Source: Thermoleophilia bacterium
Lineage (GTDB): Bacteria > Actinomycetota > Thermoleophilia > Gaiellales > SKUG01
NCBI GenBank assembly: GCA_025964455.1
Contig: JAOPYU010000040.1
Span: 1-28,830 of the forward strand
Length of the DNA: 28,830 bases
Reading direction: 5' to 3'
Both the position numbers and the translations under genes were made by a program. This document shows positions 8,061 to 17,743 of the stretch, piece by piece; the stretch's first letter is position 1, and each line of letters begins with the position of its first letter. A model generated the notes under the pieces. It had not been told where the DNA came from. It saw nothing but the letters and a program-made list of their open reading frames with translations, and did no database searches.

Positions 8061-8863
8061 CGGCGGGGACGGGCACCTACCTGGACCGCATCGTCGAGGA
8101 CGTGCGGCGCCGACTCGACGTGGTGACGGCCGACGTCAGGCCCGCGGCGACATCGGCGCGACGTTCGCTCATCGCGCGGATCGAGGCCGCGCGGGCCCGC
8201 GAGGAGCTCGCGGTCATCGCGGAGGTCAAGCGGCGGTCGCCGTCGGTGGGGGAGATCGACCTGGCGGTCGACCCCGGCGAGCAGGCGGGCACCTACGAGG
8301 GGGCGGGGGCCGTCGGCATCAGCGTGCTGACCGAACCCGACCACTTCGGCGGGACGCTCGACGACCTGGTCGCCGCTCGCAGCGCGACCCGCGAGGCGGC
8401 GGTGCTGCGCAAGGACTTCATCATCGACGCGAGCCAGCTGGAGGATGCGGCCGCGGTGGATGCAGACGCCGTCCTGCTGATCGCGGCGCTGCACGAGACC
8501 GGGGCCCTCGTGGAGCTCGCGGCCCGTGCAGGCGAGCTCGGGCTCGAGGTGCTGCTCGAGGTACACGACGAGGCGGAGCTCGAGCGGGCGCTCGCGACCG
8601 ACGTGCGACTGATCGGCATCAACAACCGCGACCTACGCTCGTTCGTGGTCGACCTCGCCACGAGTGAACGTCTCGCACCGCTGGTTCCGAGCGACCGGCT
8701 GATCGTCGCCGAGAGCGGTGTGCGGACCCCCGAGGATGCGGCGCGGCTCCGCGCGGCTGGTGTGGATGCCCTGCTCGTCGGGGAGGCGCTCATGCGAGCG
8801 CGCGAACCGGGGGGGCTGCTCCGCGCGCTCGCGACCGCGAAGAGTCCAGGAGCGAGCACGTGA
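8057..8863 (+). CDS. trpC: Indole-3-glycerol phosphate synthase
   Basis: 268 aa (beta/alpha)8-barrel enzyme closing the indole ring from CdRP. Diagnostic motifs: EVKRRSPSVGEI near residue 56 with the catalytic Lys, VLRKDFIID, NNRDLRSF, and the C-terminal phosphate-binding ESGVRTPEDAARLRAAGVDALLVGEALM. ATGA overlap with trpD and GTGA overlap with trpF place it firmly in the operon. TrpC and TrpF are separate proteins here rather than fused as in enterobacteria. Confidence 0.96.
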   Translation: MTAGTGTYLDRIVEDVRRRLDVVTADVRPAATSARRSLIARIEAARAREELAVIAEVKRRSPSVGEIDLAVDPGEQAGTYEGAGAVGISVLTEPDHFGGTLDDLVAARSATREAAVLRKDFIIDASQLEDAAAVDADAVLLIAALHETGALVELAARAGELGLEVLLEVHDEAELERALATDVRLIGINNRDLRSFVVDLATSERLAPLVPSDRLIVAESGVRTPEDAARLRAAGVDALLVGEALMRAREPGGLLRALATAKSPGAST

Positions 8864-9645
8864 CCACAGAAGGATCCCCCACTCCCGGCGCCCCTGCCGC
8901 CCCCCGCGCGCGCATGCTCGTGAAGCTCTGCGGCCTGCGGGGCACCGACGATGCCCGAGCGGCGGTGCTCGCCGGAGCCGACCTGGTCGGCATCGTGCTG
9001 GTCCCGGGGTCGCGCCGCTACGTGCCACCGCCGACGGCAGGCGCGATGATCCGGACGATCCGCGAGACCGCGCGCGAGCACGGCCGCTTCACGCCCGAGG
9101 TCGTGGGCGTCGTCGGCGCGATGTCACTCGCGGTTGCACGGCACATGGTGGAGTCGATCGGCCTCGACGTGGTGCAGCTCGTCGGCACGGACGAGGAGTG
9201 CCTACCGATCGCGGACGCCATCCAGGGTACGCCGATCATCCGCACGCTCTCGGTCCATGAGGACACCGATGCGGAGTCCCTGCGCGGGCGTGTCGACGCG
9301 TGGCAGGCGCGTGGCGCCCGAATCGTGTTCGATGCGGCCGTCGATGGCGAGCTCGGCGGCACCGGCGTGCGTATCCGCGCCGACCTGGTGCGGCCGGTGC
9401 TGCAGGCCGGTCGACACGGGCTCGCCGGCGGGCTCGACCCCGACAACGTCGCCGATGCGATCCGAGACCTGCGCCCGGCGATGGTGGACGTCTCGAGCGG
9501 CATCGAATCGCATGCGGGCCACAAGGATGCCGAGCGCATGCAGGCGTTCGTCGCCGCTGCCCGCGCGGCGCTCCTCGACGATTCGCTCCCCGACCAGTTC
9601 CTGATCGACTCGATCGCCCGACACAACCCCGACCACGCGACCTGA
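8860..9645 (+). CDS. trpF: Phosphoribosylanthranilate isomerase
   Basis: 261 aa from a GTG that overlaps the trpC stop (GTGA). Catalyses the Amadori rearrangement of PRA to CdRP. Motifs: [26 protein letters not shown] with the catalytic Cys, [10 protein letters not shown], the second catalytic Asp in [18 protein letters not shown], and [14 protein letters not shown]. It is longer than most TrpF proteins (about 200-220 aa) because of an N-terminal Pro/Ala-rich extension of ~18 residues and extra sequence after the IESHAGHKD core. An internal ATG at 8914 would remove the extension. An actinobacterial PriA (dual HisA/TrpF) is excluded by the sequence type. Confidence 0.93.
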   Translation: MTTEGSPTPGAPAAPRARMLVKLCGLRGTDDARAAVLAGADLVGIVLVPGSRRYVPPPTAGAMIRTIRETAREHGRFTPEVVGVVGAMSLAVARHMVESIGLDVVQLVGTDEECLPIADAIQGTPIIRTLSVHEDTDAESLRGRVDAWQARGARIVFDAAVDGELGGTGVRIRADLVRPVLQAGRHGLAGGLDPDNVADAIRDLRPAMVDVSSGIESHAGHKDAERMQAFVAAARAALLDDSLPDQFLIDSIARHNPDHAT

Positions 9646-9650
9646 CTGAC

Positions 9651-10904
9651 ATGCATCCCACCGCCACCGACCACGCCACAGCAGATGCGCTCGACGGCTT
9701 CCGCCTCGACGCCCACCCGATGCCCGACGCCGCAGGCCGCTTCGGCGACTTCGGTGGCAGCTGGATCCCCGAAGTGCTCGTACCGGCGGCCTCGCGGATC
9801 GCGGCAGCATGGGCTGACGCGCGTCAGGATCCCGCCTTCCTCGCCGAGTACGCGCACCTGTGCCGGACCTTCATCGGGCGCCCCACGCCGCTGCAGGACG
9901 CGCCGCGGCTGACGGCGCACGCGGGCGGCGCGCGCATCCTGCTCAAGCGCGAGGACCTCGCGCACACGGGCGCGCACAAGATCAACAACGCCATCGGGCA
10001 GGCGCTGCTCGCCCGGCGCCTGGGTGTCACGCGTGTGATCGCCGAGACCGGCGCAGGCCAGCACGGCGTGGCGACCGCGACGGCGTGCGCGCTGCTCGGG
10101 ATCGAGTGCGTGGTCCACATGGGCTCGCACGACATCGAGCGCCAGCACCCCAACGTGCTGCGCATGGAGTTGCTCGGCGCACGCGTGCACGCGGTGGAGG
10201 AGGGCACTCGCACGCTCACCGATGCGGTGAGCTCCGCGATCCGAGCGTGGGTCACCGACCCCGACGGGATCTACTACCTGATCGGCAGCGCGGTCGGCAT
10301 GCATCCCTTCCCGACGATGGTGCGCGACCTGCAGTGCGTGATCGGCCACGAGGCGCGCGCCCAGTCGCTGGCGCTCGTGGATGCGTTGCCCGACGTGGTC
10401 GTGGCGTGCGTGGGCGGCGGCTCCAATGCGATCGGCACGTTCGTTCCATTCGTCGCGGACGCCGGGGTCGAGCTGCACGGGGCGGAGGCAGCGGGCGACG
10501 GGATCGACACGCCGCGGCATGCGGCATCGATCGTCGCGGGACGCGTGGGCGTGCTGCACGGAGCGCGCACGATGCTGCTCCAGGACGCCGACGGCCAGGT
10601 GCTGCCGACGCACTCCATCAGCGCCGGCCTCGACTACCCGGGAGTCGGCCCGGAACACGCGCAGCTCGCGGATTCGGGGCGCGCGACGTACCACCCGGTC
10701 ACGGACGGTGCCGCGATGGAGGCCCTTGGGCTCCTGTGTCGCACCGAGGGGATCATCCCGGCGATCGAGAGCGCGCACGCGATCTCGTTGGCACTCGAGC
10801 TCGCGGCGGATCGCAGCAGCGACGACGTCGTGCTCGTCACGGTGTCAGGTCGCGGCGACAAGGATCTCGCGACGATCGGCGCGCATGCGGAGGGCCGGCG
10901 ATGA
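9651..10904 (+). CDS. trpB: Tryptophan synthase beta chain
   Basis: 417 aa. PLP enzyme joining indole and serine. The sequence contains [34 protein letters not shown] with the PLP-binding Lys, [14 protein letters not shown], the PLP phosphate loop GGGSNAIG, and [13 protein letters not shown]. These are features of TrpB1, the form that partners TrpA, rather than TrpB2. It begins 5 nt after trpF and its stop overlaps the trpA start (ATGA), consistent with production of the alpha2-beta2 complex. Confidence 0.97.
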   Translation: MHPTATDHATADALDGFRLDAHPMPDAAGRFGDFGGSWIPEVLVPAASRIAAAWADARQDPAFLAEYAHLCRTFIGRPTPLQDAPRLTAHAGGARILLKREDLAHTGAHKINNAIGQALLARRLGVTRVIAETGAGQHGVATATACALLGIECVVHMGSHDIERQHPNVLRMELLGARVHAVEEGTRTLTDAVSSAIRAWVTDPDGIYYLIGSAVGMHPFPTMVRDLQCVIGHEARAQSLALVDALPDVVVACVGGGSNAIGTFVPFVADAGVELHGAEAAGDGIDTPRHAASIVAGRVGVLHGARTMLLQDADGQVLPTHSISAGLDYPGVGPEHAQLADSGRATYHPVTDGAAMEALGLLCRTEGIIPAIESAHAISLALELAADRSSDDVVLVTVSGRGDKDLATIGAHAEGRR

Positions 10905-11728
10905 GCGCCGGGGCAGCCGCAGTCCAGGCGAAGGGCGCCGCGCGGATCCGCCGTGCGTTCGAGGCGGCACGCGCCGCTGATCGCGCGGCGCTGATCCCCT
11001 ACGTGGTGGCCGGCCGACCGGGCATCGAGGCATGCGTCGACCTGGTCGAAGCGCTCGCAGGCGCCGGCGCCGACGTCGTCGAACTGGGTGTCCCGTTCAG
11101 CGACCCGCTCGCCGATGGCGCGGTGATCCGCGACGCGACGCGCCTCGCCCTCGATGACGGCATGACGGTGGCCGGGGTGCTCCAGCTGGCCCGCGACGTT
11201 CGAGCGCGCGGCGTGGACGTGCCACTCGTGTGCATGGGGTACGTGAATCCGCTGCTGGCCTACGGTCTGGAGCGCTTCTGCGCGGATGCTGCCGCTGCCG
11301 GGGTCGATGGACTGATCATCCCGGACGTGCCGCTGGAAGCGGGGCGTGAACTGCGCGAGATCGCGGCAGCCCACGGGCTCGGCATGACCTTCCTGGTCAA
11401 CCCGATGACCGAGCCGGCCCGGATCGCGGAGCTCGCAGCGTCATCGACCGGGTTCCTCTACGCAGTCGCCTCCACGGGCACCACAGGTGCGCGCTCGGAC
11501 GTCGCTGGATCCACGGTGGAGCTGCTCGAGCGGCTCGCGGCGGCCGGCATCGATGCCCCTGTTGCGGTCGGCTTCGGGATCAGCACGCCCGAGCATGTCG
11601 CGACGCTCGCGCCGCACGCCGACGGGATCATCGTCGGCAGTGCCCTGGTCGAGCTCGTCGAGCAGGACGTCGAGGCAGCCGTCGCGCGCGTCGGGGAACT
11701 GCACCGCGCCTCCCGCCGCACCCGGTAG
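10901..11728 (+). CDS. trpA: Tryptophan synthase alpha chain
   Basis: 275 aa TIM barrel that cleaves indole-3-glycerol phosphate and channels indole to TrpB. Catalytic Glu sits in [14 protein letters not shown] and catalytic Asp in [11 protein letters not shown]; the phosphate-binding region is [10 protein letters not shown]...[10 protein letters not shown]. Last gene of the operon. Its TAG stop codon (11726-11728) is the first half of a TAGGAT box that probably serves the next gene. Confidence 0.97.
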   Translation: MSAGAAAVQAKGAARIRRAFEAARAADRAALIPYVVAGRPGIEACVDLVEALAGAGADVVELGVPFSDPLADGAVIRDATRLALDDGMTVAGVLQLARDVRARGVDVPLVCMGYVNPLLAYGLERFCADAAAAGVDGLIIPDVPLEAGRELREIAAAHGLGMTFLVNPMTEPARIAELAASSTGFLYAVASTGTTGARSDVAGSTVELLERLAAAGIDAPVAVGFGISTPEHVATLAPHADGIIVGSALVELVEQDVEAAVARVGELHRASRRTR

Positions 11729-11731
11729 GAT
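11726..11731 (+). promoter_or_regulatory. Predicted -10 box for the PAP2 gene
   Basis: TAGGAT preceded by GG, the same GTAGGNT form seen before other genes here, overlapping the trpA stop. The PAP2 GTG start is 35 nt further on and has its own GGGAGG, so this transcript would carry a short leader. No clear -35 is seen. Confidence 0.45.
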
Positions 11732-11766
11732 CTCGACCTGTCGCTTGACTGGTTGGGAGGCCCGTC

Positions 11767-12513
11767 GTGCACTTGGTCGCAATCAAGCATCCGCCCCACA
11801 TCGGCTGGACCGGGACTGGGCCACTACCTGCGACGCTGGACGTGCCCGGGGCACTCGCTGCGGCACTGCAGGCGGCCGTGGCGACCGGGCGCGAGGAAGC
11901 TGCGGGCTGGGCCCGCATCCATCCCACCGGCAGCATCAACCGCTTCGACCGCGATGCGGTCGCCAATGCGGGAACACCCCCGGCCGGCGACGCCGCCCGG
12001 GCGGATCTCGATGCCGTGCGCGCCGCCAAGCTCGCGCGCACGCCCGACGCGGTCGAGGCCGCGGTCTGGCACCAGCAGTTCGGCGGCTGGGACCTGTGGG
12101 CGAACGTCATCGACGAGCTGCGCAGTTCACACGGGGTGGAGCAGGCCCGTCGCGCCGAGCGCCTCGTCAACCTGGCGCAGGCGCGAACCGATGCGGTCAC
12201 TGCCACGGTCAAGGAGCAGTTCGACCGCAAGCGCCCGTACGAGGTCGATCCGACGATCGATCCGGTCGTGCATCGACCCGACGGCAATGCGAGCTTCCCG
12301 TCCGGCCACTCCTCCGGTGCGTTCGCCGCGGCGATCGTGCTCGCGGCGCTCGTGCCCGAGCGAGCGGCCGAGCTGATGTCGCTCGCCAGCCAGGTCGCGT
12401 ACTCGCGGGTCCTGGGTGGCGTGCACTTCCCCTCCGACGTCGCCGCTGGCGCTCGGATCGCCTCGCGCATCGCGAGCGACGTGCTCCGCCGCGACGGCCT
12501 CGTCGCCAGCTGA
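11767..12513 (+). CDS. PAP2-superfamily acid phosphatase
   Basis: 248 aa from a GTG with GGGAGG just upstream. All three phosphatidic-acid-phosphatase type 2 motifs are present: K149-x6-R156-P157, P178-SGH181, and S213-R214-x5-H220-x3-D224, the catalytic set also used by class A acid phosphatases and vanadium haloperoxidases. No signal peptide or transmembrane helices are visible, so this is a soluble, probably cytoplasmic member rather than a lipid phosphatase. The substrate cannot be read from sequence. It follows trpA but probably has its own promoter. Confidence 0.85.
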   Translation: MHLVAIKHPPHIGWTGTGPLPATLDVPGALAAALQAAVATGREEAAGWARIHPTGSINRFDRDAVANAGTPPAGDAARADLDAVRAAKLARTPDAVEAAVWHQQFGGWDLWANVIDELRSSHGVEQARRAERLVNLAQARTDAVTATVKEQFDRKRPYEVDPTIDPVVHRPDGNASFPSGHSSGAFAAAIVLAALVPERAAELMSLASQVAYSRVLGGVHFPSDVAAGARIASRIASDVLRRDGLVAS

Positions 12514-12546
12514 AACGGGGCTGTGCGCAGGTTCGACACTCCGGTA

Positions 12547-12563
12547 GGCCCCGCAGTGGGGCC
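12547..12563 (+). other. GC hairpin between the PAP2 and kinase-like genes
   Basis: GGCCCC and GGGGCC form a 6-bp stem with loop GCAGT, 34 nt after the PAP2 stop. No T-run follows; it could be a weak terminator or processing site. Confidence 0.35.
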
Positions 12564-12605
12564 GGGCGCCGCGCGGGGACTCGCGGCAGGGGGACCGCTC
12601 GAACC

Positions 12606-13901
12606 ATGGACGCAGCAATCGCATATCGACTCGCACGGGGCGCCGTCTGGCACCTCGAGGTCGCGCTGCCCGAGCTCGAAGCCGTCGCGAGCGGCGCTGC
12701 ACGCGCGAGCGAGCTGCGCGCCGCGGCCGCGTCACATGTCCTGCAGGCTGGCGCCGACACGTTCGCACACGCCGGCAACCAGGCATCGCTCGGCGCACAG
12801 CTCGTCGAGCTCGGCGCGCGCATGCGCGACGACGTCGGCTCCCCGGCCGCGCACATCAGCAGGATCAGGGCACTTCGCCACGACGCGCAGGCCGCGCTCG
12901 ACGAGCTCGCCCCGCGCCTGACCGGGCCCGAGAAGACGCTGTCGCTCGCGCCGGCTGCCGAGGCGCCGCGGTCCGAGCTCGCGCTCGTCACCTCGATCGC
13001 CGACGCCAGGCGGTTCCGCCGCGTGTCGGACGTGCAGCGCGCGGTGCACCTGCGCATCCTGCGCAGTGGCACCATCCAGCCCGAACCGATCCGGTGGGTC
13101 GGCGGCTACGGCAACGGCAACGGCGCGATGCCGATGGTGCGCGTCGCCCACCCGGCCACGCAGCACGTCACCCTCGCCGCAGTGCACCGCCCGCCGACCG
13201 CGCAGGCTGCGCAGGAGGAGTTCGTCGGCGAGCTCACGGCGCGAGCCGGGGTCGACCACCTGTTCTCGCCCGTCGCCCGCCGCGCCGATGGATCGGCGCT
13301 CGTCGAGACGGTGCCCGGCGCGCCGATCTGGGAGCAGCACGTCGACTCCGGCGATGACATCGCCGAGGTGATGGGCCGCTGGTACGAGGAGCGTTTCCCC
13401 GGCCTCGGCCGCGATGCTGCGTACCGCGCGGGCCAGCTCGACTTCGACGAGGCCAAGACGATCGACTACATCACGGCGCAGGTCGACCGCAACGCAGGCG
13501 GCGCCCTGGCGGACCGTGCGACCGGCGACTTCCACTTCATCGACCAGGGCTTCGCCGGGCGCGGCGAGCTCCGGGACCCGCTGCGCCCTGGCATGAAGTC
13601 GCACCTGGTCGGCGGCGAGGCCGGGCGCGGCGAGGTGCTGCCCGAGGCCGCCGAGTCGATCGCGGCCCGCCTGAGCGACGACCAGCTCGCCGCCGCACAC
13701 GACGTGCTGCGCCGCGGCCCCGACGGCAACCTGCCGGGCGGGCACGCCACGGCCCTCGCCGAGGACGCCTCCGACACCTTTCTCGCCAACATGCGCGCGC
13801 GACGCGATCAGGTCCGCACCGGCTCCTGGACCTACGAGCCGATCGACCTCAACGCCAACCCGCTCGCCCATATCGACTGGCTCCGCTCCCAGGGCAGGTA
13901 G
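12606..13901 (+). CDS. Unknown protein with PI3/4-kinase-like C-terminal domain
   Basis: 431 aa from ATG 12606. Residues 1-130 are mostly helical and alanine-rich, with no known motif. From about residue 175 there is a pattern resembling the atypical PI3/4-kinase-related proteins of actinobacteria (SCO1521-like): GELTARAGVDHLFSPVARRADGS like their conserved E-x-A....LF..V...DG segment, then IDYITAQVDRNAGG (D294-x-N296) as a candidate catalytic loop, and FHFIDQGF (D313) in the place of the metal-binding IDHG motif. The usual His after ID is Gln here. No signal peptide or membrane segment. The kinase-fold reading is inference from short motifs; activity on protein, lipid or a small molecule is unknown, and it could be a pseudokinase. 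Confidence 0.5.
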   Translation: MDAAIAYRLARGAVWHLEVALPELEAVASGAARASELRAAAASHVLQAGADTFAHAGNQASLGAQLVELGARMRDDVGSPAAHISRIRALRHDAQAALDELAPRLTGPEKTLSLAPAAEAPRSELALVTSIADARRFRRVSDVQRAVHLRILRSGTIQPEPIRWVGGYGNGNGAMPMVRVAHPATQHVTLAAVHRPPTAQAAQEEFVGELTARAGVDHLFSPVARRADGSALVETVPGAPIWEQHVDSGDDIAEVMGRWYEERFPGLGRDAAYRAGQLDFDEAKTIDYITAQVDRNAGGALADRATGDFHFIDQGFAGRGELRDPLRPGMKSHLVGGEAGRGEVLPEAAESIAARLSDDQLAAAHDVLRRGPDGNLPGGHATALAEDASDTFLANMRARRDQVRTGSWTYEPIDLNANPLAHIDWLRSQGR

Positions 13902-13955
13902 CCGGCCGGCGGCCGCGGCGCTGCGTGCGGGTCTTTCCGACGCGGATTCCGGTTT

Positions 13956-13975
13956 CGTCCGCCCACTGGCGGACG
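13956..13975 (+). terminator. Possible terminator after the kinase-like gene
   Basis: CGTCCGCC pairs perfectly with GGCGGACG around the tetraloop CACT (8-bp stem), 55 nt after the stop codon. The following sequence GTCTGTACTTTC is only moderately T-rich. It lies between convergent genes. The rest of 13902-14108 shows nothing I can name. Confidence 0.45.
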
Positions 13976-14108
13976 GTCTGTACTTTCAGTCGAGGAGTGC
14001 CTGCACAGGGTGACGACGGCACCCCGTCATGGCGCCCCGATGCCGGGGCATGCGCATGCTGTCGACTTGATCTCGACGTTCTGCACATCCATCGTCGGTG
14101 TCGCTGGG

Positions 14109-14573
14109 TCAGCGCGCGAAGATGAGTGCGCCGGCGGCCGTGGCGAGACCCGCGCTGATCGCGACGTCGGCCACGTTGTAATGGCCGAACAGGTCGGTCG
14201 TATGGATGAAGTCGGTGACGTGGCCCTGGTGCACGCGGTCGATCACGTTGCCGAGCCCTCCGCCGATCACGAGGCCGGCGCCTGCACCGACGATCGCCGA
14301 GCGCGGCGAGCGCGCACCGAGCGCGAGCATGCCCGCGCCGATCGCGGCGGTACCGACCATCGGCACCCACGTCGGCAGCTCCCCGAACAGCCCGTAGGCG
14401 GCGCCGGTGTTCTTGACGTGGGTGAGGGCGACCTCGCCACCAAGCGCGATGTCATGGCGCTCGCCGGGCTCCATCGTCGCGCGGACGATCGCCTTCGACG
14501 CCTGGTCGACGACGAGCGTTGCGCCCGTCGCAATCCCGGCAGCAGCCAGCACGCGTCCCATCCCCGGTCCCAT
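14109..14573 (-). CDS. lspA: Lipoprotein signal peptidase (signal peptidase II)
   Basis: 154 aa from the ATG at 14573. Removes signal peptides from prolipoproteins in the cytoplasmic membrane. Family motifs: DQASKAIV, NTGAAYGLF, GLGNVIDRV...GHVTDFI with catalytic Asp, and NVADVAI with the second catalytic Asp. Four hydrophobic segments fit the family. Upstream ATG codons (for instance at 14690) would add about 39 residues without lspA character, so the shorter start giving normal family length is preferred; the ATG at 14561 is also possible. The gene stands alone, convergent to the kinase-like gene. A membrane aspartyl peptidase of this type is the target of globomycin. Confidence 0.9.
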   Translation of the reverse strand: MGPGMGRVLAAAGIATGATLVVDQASKAIVRATMEPGERHDIALGGEVALTHVKNTGAAYGLFGELPTWVPMVGTAAIGAGMLALGARSPRSAIVGAGAGLVIGGGLGNVIDRVHQGHVTDFIHTTDLFGHYNVADVAISAGLATAAGALIFAR

Positions 14574-14785
14574 GCCTGCTTGTCGGGGATACGACGTTCG
14601 TTGGACCGCGCCCGGCTGCGCTCGCGCCGCGATCGAGCCACCGCTCCCGTGCCACGCCAGCCCGACTCGATGCCAATTCGTCAGGCTCATCCTGACGACC
14701 CGGTGTCGAGTGGCGCAGGGACACCCGCGGGGCCCACCGGCGCGCCTGGGGTCTCCTGACCGGTCGGCCGCCCCACCTATTCGTG

Positions 14786-14828
14786 CGAGTTTGTACCGTC
14801 CTTGGGCGACTAACTCGACTTAATCAAC
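14786..14828 (-). repeat. Left copy of the 43-nt inverted hairpin repeat
   Basis: Aligned without gaps to the reverse complement of 20423-20465, 37 of 43 positions are identical; the first 11 and last 20 positions match perfectly and all six differences lie in the middle. Read in the direction of xdhA transcription it begins with the last codons and stop of xdhA (GTTGATTAA) and then forms a hairpin: CGAGTT (minus) with AACTCG, an inner CG.CC/GG.CG stem, loop AA-rich. Possibly a terminator or 3'-end element. Confidence 0.8.
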
Positions 14829-17237
14829 GGCGGGCGGGGAGCCGAAGACGATGTCGTCGGGGCGGATGGGGACGCGGATGAGGTCGATGCCGGTGGCGTC
14901 GCGGACGGCGGCGGCGATGGCCGGGGTGGAGGAGATCGACGGCGGCTCGCCGACGCCGCGGACGCCGTAGGGCGCCTCGGGGTCGCCGAGCTCGAGGATC
15001 GTCATCTGCACCGTCGGCATGTCGAGCGTGGTGGGGATCAGGTAGTCGGTGAAGGACGGGTTGCGGACCGTGCCGTTGACGACCTGGATCTCCTCCATGA
15101 GGGCAAGTCCCACGCCGTGCGAGGTGCCGCCCTCGATCTGACCCTCGAGCTGCTGCGGGTTCATCGCCTTGCCGACGTCCTGTGCGGTCGCCATGTCGAG
15201 CACGCGCACGATGCCGAGGCCGGCGTCCACGTCGACCACGGCGCGGTGCGCCGCGAACGCGAACTGCACGTCGGCGTCGCCCTGGCCCGTCTCCGGGTCG
15301 AGCGGGAACGTACGCTTGTGGCGGAATTCGCGCTCCACCTCGATCGGCGTCGACAGCAGCTCGGAGACGTCAGCCACGATGACCTCACCCGCGGCGTCGC
15401 GGATCGTGCCGTCGTCGTCGAGGCGCATGCCCTCACGCGCCACGCTCGTGTGTGCGGCCGCGCGGTCGAGCAGCTCCGCTCGCACGAGCTCCGCGCTCTG
15501 CTTCACGGCGCCGCCGGTCATGTAGGTCTGGCGCGAGGCGGAAGAGGACCCCGCCGAGCCGACCTGCGTGTCAGCCGGCAGCACCACGCACGGCCCGACG
15601 GGCAGCTCGGTACGCCCGATCTGCATGCAGATCGTGACCAGCCCCTGTCCGACCTCCGCCGCTGCGTGGTGGACTGACACGATCGGGCCATCGGCCCCGC
15701 GCGACAGGGTCACCCTCGCCGTGGAGTAGTCGTCGAACCCTTCGGCGAAGCCGACGTTCTTGAAGCCGACGCCGTAGCCCACGCCGCGCCGCACGTCCTC
15801 GCCGTGGGTCGTGTTGGCGGCGCCGCCCGGCAGCTGCCGGATGTCGAGCCCGCCACCGGCGCCCACCTCACGCGTCGCCACGGGGGCCAGCTCGCGGCGC
15901 GGCGCGTCGCGCACGGCCTCGAGCAGCTCGCGCACGGGCGCCGGGTTCTCCACGACCTGCCCGGTCGGCAACCGGTCGCCCTGCCGCATCGCATTGATGA
16001 TCCGCAGCTCCACCGGATCCATGCCGAGCTTCGCGGCCAGCCGGTCCATCTGGCCCTCGTGCCCGAGCGCCACCTGCACCGCGCCGAATCCACGCATCGC
16101 GCCGCAGGGCGGGTTGTTGGTGTACGCGACGGTGGCATCGATCGTCGCGTTCGGCACCACGTACGGCCCGAGCGCGAATCGCGCAGCATTCGATGCGACC
16201 GCGGTGGAGGAGGAGGTGTACGCCCCGCCGTCGAGGAGCACGCGTACCTTCACGTAGACGAGCGTGCCGTCCTCCGTGGCGCCGTGCTCGTACTCCATCC
16301 ACGCAGGGTGTCGGTGGATGTGACCGAAGAAGGATTCCTCGCGCGAGTAGACCATCCGCACGGGCCGCTGCGTGGCCAACGCCAGCATCGACGCGTGTGC
16401 CTGCATCGACAGGTCCTCCCGTCCGCCGAATGCGCCGCCCACGCCTGCCAGCGTGATGCGCACCTGCTCGGCCGACAGGCCCAGGCACGGCGCCACCTGG
16501 TCGCGATCGGTGTGCATCCACTGCGTCGCGACGTAGATGTCGACGCCGCCATCCTCGGCCGGGATCACCAGCCCGCTCTCGGGGCCGAGGAACGCCTGGT
16601 CCTGCATCCCCATCTCGTACCTGCCGCGCACGACGACCGGGGCGGTCGGCGCCTGGTCGCCGGTATGGATGTGCACGTGTCGGGTGACGTTGCCGGTCCC
16701 CTCGTGCAGCTCGGGCGCATCTCCGCCGATTGCGTACTCGACATCCACGACCGGCTCGAGCACCTCGTACTCGACGACCACCGCGTCGGCCGCGCGGCGC
16801 GCCGTCTCCGGGTCCTCGGCCGCGACGATCGCCACCGCCTCACCGTGGTAGCGCACGATGTCCCAGGCGAGCACCGGCTGGTCTGCGTGCTCCATGCCGT
16901 AGGTCTTGGCGCCCGGCACATCCTCGTGCGTCAGCACCGACCGGACGCCCTCGATCGCCTTCGCCGGTGACGTGTCGATGCGCACGATGCGCGCGTACGG
17001 GTGCGGGCTGCGCACCGTCGCCCCATGGAGCATGCCTTCGGCCCACAGGTCGGAGGAGTACGCGAACTCGCCCTTCACCTTGGGGATCCCGTCGGGGCGT
17101 CGCGCGTTCGTGCCGACGCCGTCGCGAACGCTCTCGCGTCGCGGTTCGGCGGGGAGCAGTGGCTGGCGAGGGCCGTGCGGCGTGGTCGTCGGCACGGTCC
17201 ACTTGGTGAGCGGCGTGGTCTCGGTGGTCGGGGTCAT
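14820..17237 (-). CDS. xdhA: Xanthine dehydrogenase, molybdopterin-binding subunit
   Basis: 805 aa, third gene of the minus-strand xdh operon. Carries the molybdopterin-cytosine-dinucleotide site and oxidises hypoxanthine/xanthine to urate. Motifs: GGAFGGRE (267-274), AMRGFGAVQ with Arg382 at the position of the substrate-binding Arg of xanthine oxidoreductases, and GVGEPP with Glu764, the catalytic base of the family. The CO-dehydrogenase loop VAYRCSFR is absent, so CODH is rejected. Neighbouring urate-degrading genes support xanthine as substrate. ATG at 17237 has GGAGG 8 nt upstream and overlaps the 2Fe-2S subunit stop. The final codons and stop lie inside the 43-nt repeat. Confidence 0.93.
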   Translation of the reverse strand: MTPTTETTPLTKWTVPTTTPHGPRQPLLPAEPRRESVRDGVGTNARRPDGIPKVKGEFAYSSDLWAEGMLHGATVRSPHPYARIVRIDTSPAKAIEGVRSVLTHEDVPGAKTYGMEHADQPVLAWDIVRYHGEAVAIVAAEDPETARRAADAVVVEYEVLEPVVDVEYAIGGDAPELHEGTGNVTRHVHIHTGDQAPTAPVVVRGRYEMGMQDQAFLGPESGLVIPAEDGGVDIYVATQWMHTDRDQVAPCLGLSAEQVRITLAGVGGAFGGREDLSMQAHASMLALATQRPVRMVYSREESFFGHIHRHPAWMEYEHGATEDGTLVYVKVRVLLDGGAYTSSSTAVASNAARFALGPYVVPNATIDATVAYTNNPPCGAMRGFGAVQVALGHEGQMDRLAAKLGMDPVELRIINAMRQGDRLPTGQVVENPAPVRELLEAVRDAPRRELAPVATREVGAGGGLDIRQLPGGAANTTHGEDVRRGVGYGVGFKNVGFAEGFDDYSTARVTLSRGADGPIVSVHHAAAEVGQGLVTICMQIGRTELPVGPCVVLPADTQVGSAGSSSASRQTYMTGGAVKQSAELVRAELLDRAAAHTSVAREGMRLDDDGTIRDAAGEVIVADVSELLSTPIEVEREFRHKRTFPLDPETGQGDADVQFAFAAHRAVVDVDAGLGIVRVLDMATAQDVGKAMNPQQLEGQIEGGTSHGVGLALMEEIQVVNGTVRNPSFTDYLIPTTLDMPTVQMTILELGDPEAPYGVRGVGEPPSISSTPAIAAAVRDATGIDLIRVPIRPDDIVFGSPPAVD

Positions 17238-17743
17238 GCCTGCACGCCTCCGGTGGTCGCGACGGCCGACCCCTCGCGACGCCGCTGTGCAGCGAGCCGC
17301 ACCGCGTCGAAGATCTTCTCGTACCCGGTGCAGCGGCACAGGTTGCCGCTGAGCGCCTCGCGCATCGATTCGTCCGACGGTTCCGGTTCGTGTGCGAGCA
17401 GGTGGTCGACGGCCATGATGAATCCGGGCGTGCAGAAGCCGCACTGGACGCCGCCGGCGTCCAGGAACGCCTGCTGCACGTCGCCCACGCCGCCGTCGCC
17501 CTCCCCGGAGAGCCCCTCCACCGTCTGCACGTCGCGCCCGTCTGCCTGACCAGCCTGCACCAGGCACGCGCAGACGAGCTCGCCGTCGAGCAGCACGCTG
17601 CACGAGCCACACTCGCCCTGCTCGCACGCGTTCTTGGAGCCCGGCAGCGCCAGCTCGTCGCGCAGCATGGTGAGCAGGCTCGCCCCGGGCCACACGCCTT
17701 CGGCTTCGACCGTCTGTCCGTTCACTCGCAGGGTGACCTTCAC
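17234..17743 (-). CDS. xdhC: Xanthine dehydrogenase, 2Fe-2S subunit
   Basis: 169 aa. Transfers electrons from the Mo centre to FAD. The N-terminal plant-ferredoxin-type cluster ligands are Cys40, Cys45, Cys48 and Cys60; the C-terminal four-helix cluster uses Cys101, Cys104 (CGFC), Cys136 and Cys138 (CRCTGY). All eight are present. The GTG at 17743 overlaps the FAD-subunit stop (GTGA) and gives the usual N-terminus KVTLRVNG; an upstream ATG at 17785 would add 14 residues that belong to the FAD-subunit end. The symbol follows the E. coli xdhABC naming. Confidence 0.94.
   Translation of the reverse strand: MKVTLRVNGQTVEAEGVWPGASLLTMLRDELALPGSKNACEQGECGSCSVLLDGELVCACLVQAGQADGRDVQTVEGLSGEGDGGVGDVQQAFLDAGGVQCGFCTPGFIMAVDHLLAHEPEPSDESMREALSGNLCRCTGYEKIFDAVRLAAQRRREGSAVATTGGVQA

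Noticed and set aside
14574..14690. N-terminal extension of lspA by 39 residues
   Set aside because: The extra residues do not resemble LspA and would exceed normal family length.
14010..14759. 249-aa plus-strand open frame over lspA
   Set aside because: Mirror of lspA; low-complexity and lacks a ribosome binding site.
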